Shown here piece after piece: positions 1 to 4,567 of a DNA stretch of 6,216 nucleotides. Source of the DNA: Acidobacteriaceae bacterium (GTDB lineage: Bacteria > Acidobacteriota > Terriglobia > Terriglobales > Acidobacteriaceae); NCBI GenBank assembly GCA_003151875.1, contig PLYW01000389.1, positions 1,456 through 7,671 on the forward strand, read 5' to 3'. The first letter of the stretch is position 1. Each line of letters opens with the position of its first letter. A program made the position numbers and the translations under genes. The notes beneath the pieces are model-generated. The model was not told the DNA's origin. It worked only from the letters and a program-made list of their open reading frames with translations, and ran no database searches.

Positions 1-1481
1 GGCCAGATGTAATCGAAGAACTGGATCTCTACCACCGGCTTCAGGCCACGGGTCGCCATGCCCACGGCGCGGCCCACGATGTTGGCCTCCGCCAGCGGCG
101 AGTTGAAAACCCGGTCGCTGCCGAACTCGGCTTGCAGTCCGCCGGTCAGCTTGAAGACGCCGCCCTTGCCTTTCACCTGCTTGTCTTTGAGATATTCCTC
201 GCGGCTGCAGTCGGCCACATCTTCGCCAAACATCACGATGCGCGGGTCGTGCTTCATCTCGTCACGCAGACAAGCGTTGATAAGATCGGCCATCGTTTTT
301 TCGGGCGCCGCAGACGCACCTTTTTCGGCGGGCCGGGGATGGACCGCCTCGGTCTGAAACGCCGCCGCAGTGGGATCGAGATCGGGCGAGTACACGAACT
401 GTTTGTAAGAGTCGGGCGCGGGCAGGGCCGCGGCGACGGCCCGGTCCGCAGCTTCCTGGATCTCCGCGTCCGTGTCCTTCTCGAGATTGTCGATGCCCTG
501 CTCGTCGAGAATGCCTTCGCGTATCAGGAAAAGTTGAAAGCGCGTAATGGGGTCGCGTTCCACTTCCTGCTTGCGCTCCGATTCCGGCCGGTAGAGTTTT
601 TCGTCGTCCGATAGCGAATGCGAGTAGGGGCGGATTACGTGGCCGTGCACGAACGCCGGACCATTGCCGGCGCGGATGTAATCGACCGCGGTCTTGAGCG
701 CGGCATAGCTGACCAGCGGATCGGTGCCGTCGAATTCCGCAAAGTGGAAGTTGGGAAATCCCTTGACCAGCTTGCTGATATTGCCGCCGGCCGTGCCCAC
801 TTCCACTGGCACCGAGATGGCATACTCGTTATCTTCGATCAGGTACAACATCGGCAGCTTCAGGTTCGACGCGGTGTTTAGCGACTCCCAGAACTCGCCC
901 TCGCTGGTGGTGCCATCGCCGCCGGAGACGTAAACCACTTCGTCGCCGTGGAACTGTACGTCCTTGAATTGGCGATAATCGCCGCTGGCTTTTTCCGCAG
1001 CTTGCGGATAGCGGCTGAAATACCGTCCCGCTTCGGCGCAGCCCACAGCTTGCAGAAACTGCGTTCCCGTCGGCGAAGACTGGGTCACAATGTTCAGCTT
1101 CTTGTGTCCCCAGTGCGAGGGCATCTGCCGCCCGCCGGAGTTGGGATCGTCGACCGCGCCTACGGCTTCCAGCAATTGCTCGTAAGGCGTCATGCCCAGA
1201 GTCAGGCAGAGCGCGCGGTCGCGATAGTAGGGATAGAACCAGTCGTAGCCGGGGCGCAGCACCATTCCGGCGGCCACCAGCAGCGCTTCGTGTCCCGCGC
1301 CGGAGATCTGGAAGAAAATCTTTTGCTGGCGCTTGAGCAGGATCTCGCGATCGTCGATCCGGCGCGACATGTACATCAGCCGGTAGATGTCGATCAGCTG
1401 CTGGTTGCTGAGCCCTTCATACTTGTTGCTGGCAGCAGCCCGCGCTACCGCAGCTTTAGGCTCTGTTTTTGTGGTGGCCAT
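1..1481 (-). CDS. 2-oxoacid dehydrogenase E1 component, fused alpha-beta chain (partial, C-terminus outside window)
   Basis: Thiamine-diphosphate-dependent E1 of a 2-oxoacid dehydrogenase complex; family knowledge says it decarboxylates a 2-oxoacid and passes the acyl group to lipoyl-E2 in the cytoplasm. The reading frame is open from ATG at 1481 to the window edge (493 codons seen). Residues about 25-350 are an E1-alpha domain: GRQMPSHWG (117-125), SSPTGTQ (135-141), the ThDP/Mg motif GDG (188-190) ending in EDN (216-218), and SHSLSDD (287-293), which corresponds to the regulatory loop of branched-chain enzymes. A Pro/Ala-rich linker (about 375-393) leads into an E1-beta domain with GEDV (419-422), GGVFKLTGGLQ (440-450), SPLAEANIVG (461-470) and VEIQFFDYI (484-492). 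Alpha and beta are separate proteins in most bacteria; single-chain versions are known. GRQMP and SHSLSDD favour a branched-chain 2-oxoacid substrate, but pyruvate is possible. The start is supported by GAGGT five bases upstream. About 200 C-terminal residues are missing. Confidence 0.93.
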   Translation of the reverse strand, partial: MATTKTEPKAAVARAAASNKYEGLSNQQLIDIYRLMYMSRRIDDREILLKRQQKIFFQISGAGHEALLVAAGMVLRPGYDWFYPYYRDRALCLTLGMTPYEQLLEAVGAVDDPNSGGRQMPSHWGHKKLNIVTQSSPTGTQFLQAVGCAEAGRYFSRYPQAAEKASGDYRQFKDVQFHGDEVVYVSGGDGTTSEGEFWESLNTASNLKLPMLYLIEDNEYAISVPVEVGTAGGNISKLVKGFPNFHFAEFDGTDPLVSYAALKTAVDYIRAGNGPAFVHGHVIRPYSHSLSDDEKLYRPESERKQEVERDPITRFQLFLIREGILDEQGIDNLEKDTDAEIQEAADRAVAAALPAPDSYKQFVYSPDLDPTAAAFQTEAVHPRPAEKGASAAPEKTMADLINACLRDEMKHDPRIVMFGEDVADCSREEYLKDKQVKGKGGVFKLTGGLQAEFGSDRVFNSPLAEANIVGRAVGMATRGLKPVVEIQFFDYIW

Positions 1482-1486
1482 CCATT

Positions 1487-1491
1487 ACCTC
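1487..1491 (-). promoter_or_regulatory. Ribosome binding site of the E1 gene
   Basis: GAGGT on the minus strand, separated by five bases (AATGG) from the ATG at 1481. It decides between two close ATGs: the one at 1485 lies only one base from the GAGGT and its frame closes after nine codons, whereas the one at 1481 opens the long E1 frame. Confidence 0.6.
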
Positions 1492-1534
1492 AGGTGTAAG
1501 ATGCAAACCCGATCACGACGACGAACGTCCCATC

Positions 1535-1563
1535 ATTGTAAATGTTCGGCAGGGTTTGTTGAA
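1535..1563 (-). promoter_or_regulatory. Candidate promoter of the E1 gene
   Basis: On the minus strand, TACAAT (1540-1535) matches five of six bases of the sigma-70 -10 box. Seventeen bases upstream lies a weak -35-like TTCAAC (1563-1558). Transcription would start near 1528 and give a leader of about 47 bases carrying the GAGGT ribosome site. The position between the repeat element and the gene is sensible, but the -35 match is only three of six, so this is an inference from pattern. Confidence 0.35.
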
Positions 1564-1604
1564 TTCTTGGTTGTGGGCTAGAGTCTTCGGCCGAATACCG
1601 AATT

Positions 1605-1790
1605 GTCATCACGAGCGAAGCGAGGGATCTGCTTCTGCCTTTCCAAAGACCGCCATCGCCAGGGACGAGCCAGAGGCGGGCCTGTGTGTCAGTTTCAGAG
1701 TAGCCCGTTAGCCGACAGCAGCCATGTAAGTCTTCTGGGCATTCCCGCGTGGCGAGCAGTAGTCATGATCTCCTCGGCGCAAAGAATGAC
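1605..1790. repeat. Dispersed-type repeat element with inverted GTCAT/ATGAC ends
   Basis: The left end (1605-1629) reads GTCAT-CACGA-GCGAAGCGAGG-GATC. The complement of the right end (1790-1767) reads GTCAT-TCTTT-GCGCCGAGGA-GATC. The two ends therefore form an imperfect inverted repeat of about 25 bases around a core of roughly 140 bases. The left end resembles the GTCATTCCGAGCGAAGCGAGG-type intergenic repeats that I recall as abundant in Acidobacteriota and some other phyla; this is from memory and other copies cannot be seen here. No transposase-like frame lies inside: short open frames such as the one starting MSSRAKRGI are the usual accidental translation of this repeat. It begins three bases from the stop codon of the small membrane-protein gene, so when transcribed from that gene it could fold into a long 3' hairpin. 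Confidence 0.6.
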
Positions 1791-1793
1791 GCT

Positions 1794-2138
1794 CTAGGCA
1801 GGTTCCGAATCTTGAAGCAAACCACAATGACGGCAAGCGCGCCAATTCTTTGCCCGTTCCACCTTCCAAGTCCAGTTCCAGTAGAAGAAATTCCCGCAGC
1901 GGGGACAACGAAATCGATTCAGCCACACGCCCACGACCATGTTTCCGACAAACCAAGCGGGAAATACCCATATGTATCCATCCGGCACATACCGATATAG
2001 ACGCGGGACTGCCTGGCAGAGAAGCGGAACCGCAATGAATATAACGAGCGAGTAGAGCTCGGTAACATAGACGAAGAAGCGCAGCCTACGATCCTTCCAA
2101 GCCGCCGCGTATCGCGCGGCATCACTGATCTCTGTCAT
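1794..2138 (-). CDS. Small membrane protein with C-terminal zinc-ribbon-like CxxC pair (hypothetical)
   Basis: A 114-residue protein whose family I do not recognise by name. After a short charged N-terminus there are two hydrophobic segments likely to span the membrane (about 21-44 and 55-73). A basic, tryptophan-rich tail follows, carrying C78-P-R-C81 and, 20 residues on, C102-R-H-C105-G. This CxxC...CxxC spacing is typical of a small zinc ribbon, which would sit next to the second helix. The coherent layout and four well-placed cysteines argue that the gene is real. Start choice: ATG at 2138 is taken. A TTG at 2144 would add two residues and is better spaced from the weak purine stretch GAGAG (about 6 bases, against 12 for the ATG), so it may be the true start. 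The gene is transcribed away from the phosphatase gene, and its stop abuts the repeat element. Function unknown. Confidence 0.72.
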   Translation of the reverse strand: MTEISDAARYAAAWKDRRLRFFVYVTELYSLVIFIAVPLLCQAVPRLYRYVPDGYIWVFPAWFVGNMVVGVWLNRFRCPRCGNFFYWNWTWKVERAKNWRACRHCGLLQDSEPA

Positions 2139-2294
2139 CGCCAATCGATTCTCTCTGTGTCTCTATTCCTGCGTTGTCAAACGGCATTGAGCAGATTGAC
2201 CTTTCAGGTTTTGAGAATTCTTGCACTTCATGGTGTGGTTGTCGATCTTTGGTGTGCTGCGATCGCGGGGCCGTCCTTCCCACTTTTCGGCGTT

Positions 2295-2314
2295 CCGATC
2301 GGATTGTCGACAAT
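2295..2314. promoter_or_regulatory. Tandem palindromes CCGATCGG and ATTGTCGACAAT, candidate operator
   Basis: Two perfect palindromes lie end to end: an 8-bp one (2295-2302) and a 12-bp one (2303-2314). A 12-bp perfect palindrome is expected by chance in about 7 percent of regions this long, and it lies in the expected place for a regulator site. No trans-acting factor is identifiable from the window. Confidence 0.35.
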
Positions 2315-2355
2315 GGGGAGCCTGGGCAAGAATTTGTCAGCTTCCCACTGCACTC

Positions 2356-2385
2356 GTCATGACACCTCAAAGCGTCAGTCATGAC
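2356..2385. promoter_or_regulatory. Twin GTCATGAC palindromes, candidate two-site operator of the phosphatase gene
   Basis: GTCATGAC occurs at 2356-2363 and 2378-2385, 22 bp apart centre to centre, about two turns of the helix, so two dimers could bind the same face. The second copy ends 38 bp upstream of the phosphatase start codon. If the TATACT at 2410-2415 is the -10 box, the centres fall near -41.5 and -63.5, which are activator-like positions. The factor is unknown, and the same octamer pair could also act on the divergent gene. Confidence 0.4.
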
Positions 2386-2409
2386 CAGCCCAAGAGAATG
2401 GCGCATGGC

Positions 2410-2415
2410 TATACT
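2410..2415 (+). promoter_or_regulatory. TATACT, possible -10 box close to the phosphatase start
   Basis: TATACT matches TATAAT at five of six positions and lies nine bases before the start codon at 2424. A transcript from it would begin near 2422 and be almost leaderless. That conflicts with the purine-rich GGAAGG (2416-2421), which looks like a ribosome site and would then not be transcribed. Only one of the two readings can be right. No good -35 box is seen 17 bases upstream. Confidence 0.2.
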
Positions 2416-2423
2416 GGAAGGCA

Positions 2424-3137
2424 ATGATTCGCACGCATCGCCCGCTTCCGGTCAAGAACATCAAGCTCATCCTCTTTGATCTGGATGGCACCCTGATCGA
2501 TTCCGAACTCGACTTGGTGGCCGCGGTCAATGCCATGTTGCGTCACTACGGCCGCAAGGAGCTGCCCCTCGAGGTCATTGGCACCTACATCGGCGATGGC
2601 GCGCCCATGCTGATTCGGCGCGCGCTCGGCGATCCCGCCCATAGCGAGTTCCTGCAAGAGGCGCTTAATTACTTTCTGCTCTATTACCGCGAACACAAGC
2701 TCGACAACACGCGCCCCTACGAAGGCATCAGCGAGATGCTGCAAAAGGCCAAACAAGGCGACGGCGTACCGCGCAAGTTGGCGGTGCTCACCAATAAGCC
2801 GGTGCGGGTGTCGCGCGACATCTTGGCTGGGCTGGGACTGGCCGATTTCTTCACCCAGGTTTACGGCGGCAACAGTTTCGAGACCAAGAAGCCCGATCCC
2901 CTCGGCGCCAACACCCTGATGCGCGAAGCCGGTGCGGCCCCCGGCGAAACCGTGATGGTCGGCGACTCCGGGGTGGACGTGCTCACCGCCCGCAATGCAG
3001 GGTTGTGGAGCGTCGGAGTGAACTACGGCTTTGCGCCGCAAACGTTGCAGCAGGTCCCTCCCGACGTGCTGGTGGATACGCCGGCCGAGTTGGCCCGTGT
3101 CTTAACCGTGAGCGAGACGGCGAAACCGAAGGCGTGA
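2424..3137 (+). CDS. gph: HAD-superfamily phosphatase, phosphoglycolate phosphatase type
   Basis: A 237-residue cytoplasmic hydrolase of the haloacid dehalogenase superfamily; phosphoglycolate phosphatases of this type remove 2-phosphoglycolate, formed for example during DNA repair. All four motifs are present: DLDGT (19-23) with nucleophile D19 and acid D21; T123 in VLTNKP; K156 in KKPDP; and GDSGVD (180-185) with metal-binding D181 and D185. Residues about 30-100 form the helical C1 cap that covers the active site, as in Gph and PGMB-like enzymes. Length is normal (220-250) and no signal peptide is visible. The start is the ATG preceded by GGAAGG, which lies unusually close (two bases). Related HAD phosphatases differ in substrate (pyrophosphate, sugar phosphates, nucleotides), so the gene symbol is the best guess rather than proven. 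The gene stands alone; the next gene converges on it. Confidence 0.85.
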   Translation: MIRTHRPLPVKNIKLILFDLDGTLIDSELDLVAAVNAMLRHYGRKELPLEVIGTYIGDGAPMLIRRALGDPAHSEFLQEALNYFLLYYREHKLDNTRPYEGISEMLQKAKQGDGVPRKLAVLTNKPVRVSRDILAGLGLADFFTQVYGGNSFETKKPDPLGANTLMREAGAAPGETVMVGDSGVDVLTARNAGLWSVGVNYGFAPQTLQQVPPDVLVDTPAELARVLTVSETAKPKA

Positions 3138-3154
3138 GGACTCGATCCCCTCAG

Positions 3155-4246
3155 CTAATCTCGATCGGTCAGATAGGTCCGGCTGATGCGATCATGCCAG
3201 CAGAGGGAATCTACATCTACGAAGGCCCAGAGCAAGCCCATAACGAAGGAAGCCATGGAGAAATAGAGGGCCATCACGCGCTGGCGACGCTGCCGCCGGC
3301 AGGGCGAGTTTCCCTTGAAAGTGCTGAGGCGAATTTTCGCTATACGCATTCCCGCAGTGGCTCCGCCATAAACCAACAGCACGTACTGATAGACGGCCCA
3401 CAGCAGCAACGGCAGCGTGGTCGCCGTCAACAGCACGGGCTTGCTGAAGGTTACCTTGGGCAGCATCTTGTAACTCACGGCTGCGAAGACTGTCGCGCCC
3501 GCAGCGACAAGGAGACAATCCAGCAACCCCGCGTACAGACGGTGCGCCCTGCCGGCAGCCCGGAAAGGAAGCTCCACGTTGTCGGCGTGGACCGCAATGA
3601 CAGGCTGCGTGGTTGGTCCGAATTGCAGTCCGTCGAGGAAAGGCGTGGTGGGCAACGCTTCCAGTTCCTCCGGTACATCCAGGATGCGCGGCTGTTCCGG
3701 CAGGACCGGATCGGCCAGACGATGCATTTCCGGGGCCCCCGCCGCCTGGCGGGGGAAGGCGATGACTTTGCGCTGCGGCCTGGGGCGCGGCAGAGGAGGC
3801 GGCAGAGGTTCACGATCAACCTCAACCAGCGCCTCCGGAAGAGTTGCCGGTTGATTCGCGGCCAGCAATTCTGGAAGCGCTGGGGACTCGGTGAGCGAGG
3901 CTTTGGGCTCCGCCGCGGTGGCGGCGGCGTCCGGTGCGAGATCGCAGGTCTCGGAACTGGCAGCTTCGATAGTGGACACTTGCTCAGCGCTGGTTTGCTC
4001 AGCACTCGCAATGTTAGCTGCCACGAACTGTTCCACCTGCTCCGGGTCCGCTGGCGCGCAGGTTCCTGAACTAGACACGTCGTGCTCAAGAGGAGGGAAG
4101 GGAAAGCGCATGCTAAACGCTCCCTCGATGCGGCGACCACGGCGCCTGCGATAGCCGGCCACGCGGGCGTGAATCTCATTTCTCCAGATGTCGGCGCGCG
4201 GTAAATTTTCAGACGCTTCAGAATGCAAGGTTTGCTGGTCGGTCAT
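3155..4246 (-). CDS. RDD-family membrane protein with long disordered N-terminal extension
   Basis: A 363-residue protein. The C-terminal part (about 230-361) is an RDD domain: RLYAGLLD (236-243) holds the hallmark Arg and Asp. It is followed by membrane segments near 239-258 and 272-294, GATAGM-RIAKIRL (295-307), a third segment (about 325-345) and the closing WHDRISRTYL (350-359). The RDD domain is a widespread membrane domain of uncertain function, sometimes linked to transport. The first 230 residues are unusual: a basic stretch, WRNEIHARVAGYRRRRGRR (21-39), is followed by about 170 Ala/Pro/Glu-rich residues, including PPPLPRPRPQRK (149-160), probably disordered and cytoplasmic. The start at 4246 is the first ATG of the frame that keeps the basic segment, but no strong ribosome site precedes it, so a downstream start such as M46 cannot be excluded. 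It is divergent from lptD and convergent with the phosphatase gene. The long open frame on the opposite strand is a shadow. Confidence 0.82.
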   Translation of the reverse strand: MTDQQTLHSEASENLPRADIWRNEIHARVAGYRRRRGRRIEGAFSMRFPFPPLEHDVSSSGTCAPADPEQVEQFVAANIASAEQTSAEQVSTIEAASSETCDLAPDAAATAAEPKASLTESPALPELLAANQPATLPEALVEVDREPLPPPLPRPRPQRKVIAFPRQAAGAPEMHRLADPVLPEQPRILDVPEELEALPTTPFLDGLQFGPTTQPVIAVHADNVELPFRAAGRAHRLYAGLLDCLLVAAGATVFAAVSYKMLPKVTFSKPVLLTATTLPLLLWAVYQYVLLVYGGATAGMRIAKIRLSTFKGNSPCRRQRRQRVMALYFSMASFVMGLLWAFVDVDSLCWHDRISRTYLTDRD

Positions 4247-4284
4247 GTCGTGGCGCGACTATTCTTTCTTCCCGCTTCCTGGGC

Positions 4285-4308
4285 AATGCACACAACGTGT
4301 TTTGCATT
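4285..4308. repeat. Inverted repeat AATGCA-N12-TGCATT, possible operator
   Basis: Perfect 6-bp arms AATGCA (4285-4290) and TGCATT (4303-4308) flank a 12-bp centre that itself contains CAC-AAC-GTG. It lies 39 bp upstream of the RDD gene start codon and about 260 bp upstream of lptD, a plausible place for a regulator of the RDD gene. Arms this short can arise by chance in a region of this size. Confidence 0.3.
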
Positions 4309-4489
4309 CAAGAGCGCGGATGAATCAAATCATGAATGGAAATGAGGAAAAGAGATCGTCGGCTCGCGTCCATAAGGCGTAGCACGCTGTGCAACCGATC
4401 GCGTTCATCGCGCAACCAGTGGACATCGAGCGGGTTTAGGAGAAAAATCCAGAGCAGCGAGGAACCAGCGCACAGCGGATTGCGTTTTA

Positions 4490-4559
4490 CCTCTCCGTAG
4501 GCAACGTGCTAAGTTGCAAGGTTCTGCTGAATTCAACCAAACCCGGTGAGGGGACGCCC
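4490..4559 (+). promoter_or_regulatory. Candidate structured leader of lptD enclosing its ribosome site
   Basis: Three pairings can form together in the transcript: CCTCTCC (4490-4496) with GGTGAGG (4545-4551), one T-T mismatch; GCAAC (4501-4505) with GTTGC (4513-4517); and GGTT (4520-4523) with AACC (4535-4538). Together they make a three-way junction. The closing stem would bury GAGGGG (4548-4553), the only Shine-Dalgarno-like sequence before lptD. An alternative hairpin GGG-ACG-CCC (4551-4559) competes for the same bases. GAGGGG is 14 bases from the ATG, longer than ideal. This is pattern reading by eye with no covariation support and no match to a riboswitch class that I recognise. Confidence 0.25.
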
Positions 4560-4567
4560 GCTTTTCG

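Larger units (their letters stand above)
2139..2423. other. Divergent intergenic region rich in palindromes
   Basis: This 285-bp gap separates two divergently transcribed genes and contains no convincing coding frame. It holds the perfect palindromes GCGATCGC (2259-2266), CCGATCGG (2295-2302), ATTGTCGACAAT (2303-2314) and two copies of GTCATGAC (2356-2363, 2378-2385). A perfect -35-like TTGACA lies on the minus strand (2180-2175) facing the small membrane-protein gene, but no good -10 box is found at the right distance. A -10-like TATACT (2410-2415) precedes the phosphatase gene. The region probably carries promoters and operators for both genes; which site serves which gene is not determined. 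Confidence 0.5.
4247..4567. other. Divergent intergenic region between the RDD gene and lptD
   Basis: This 321-bp region must contain the promoters of both flanking genes. Apart from an inverted repeat (4285-4308) and a foldable stretch just upstream of lptD (4490-4559), described separately, I see no convincing feature. No sigma-70 pair better than three plus four of twelve bases was found (TTGCAT 4302-4307 with TCAAAT 4325-4330). Short frames, such as a 20-codon one at 4320-4382, lack a ribosome site. No tRNA or known riboswitch core was recognised. Confidence 0.5.

Noticed and set aside
132..1499. Several plus-strand frames (132-614, 618-881, 948-1499)
   Set aside because: All lie opposite the E1 gene, whose minus-strand frame is open for 493 codons with ThDP and E1-beta motifs.
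1603..1797. Short frame beginning MSSRAKRGI
   Set aside because: It is an accidental translation of the inverted-repeat element, a known artefact of GAGCGAAGCGAGG-type repeats.
2122..2424. Minus-strand 100-codon frame spanning the divergent intergenic region
   Set aside because: Overlaps the start of the small membrane-protein gene, has no ribosome site or domain, and covers the palindromic regulatory region.
2409..3041. Minus-strand open frame of 210 codons
   Set aside because: Antisense to the HAD phosphatase, which has all four catalytic motifs.
3005..4069. Long plus-strand open frame (354 codons) opposite the RDD gene
   Set aside because: It encodes a very Arg/Gly-rich protein without domains, begins inside the phosphatase gene, and lies antisense to a frame with clear membrane segments and RDD motifs; a high-GC shadow.
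4320..4382. Possible 20-codon peptide upstream of lptD
   Set aside because: No ribosome binding site and no composition or motif support; too short to distinguish from chance.
4551..4559. GGG-ACG-CCC hairpin considered as a mini-ykkC (guanidine-II) riboswitch arm
   Set aside because: The loop is ACG followed by C, not ACGR, and there is no second matching hairpin.
1482..4567. Search for tRNA, CRISPR array, transposase or toxin-antitoxin genes in the gaps
   Set aside because: No spaced direct repeats, tRNA-like cloverleaf or mobile-element frames were seen.
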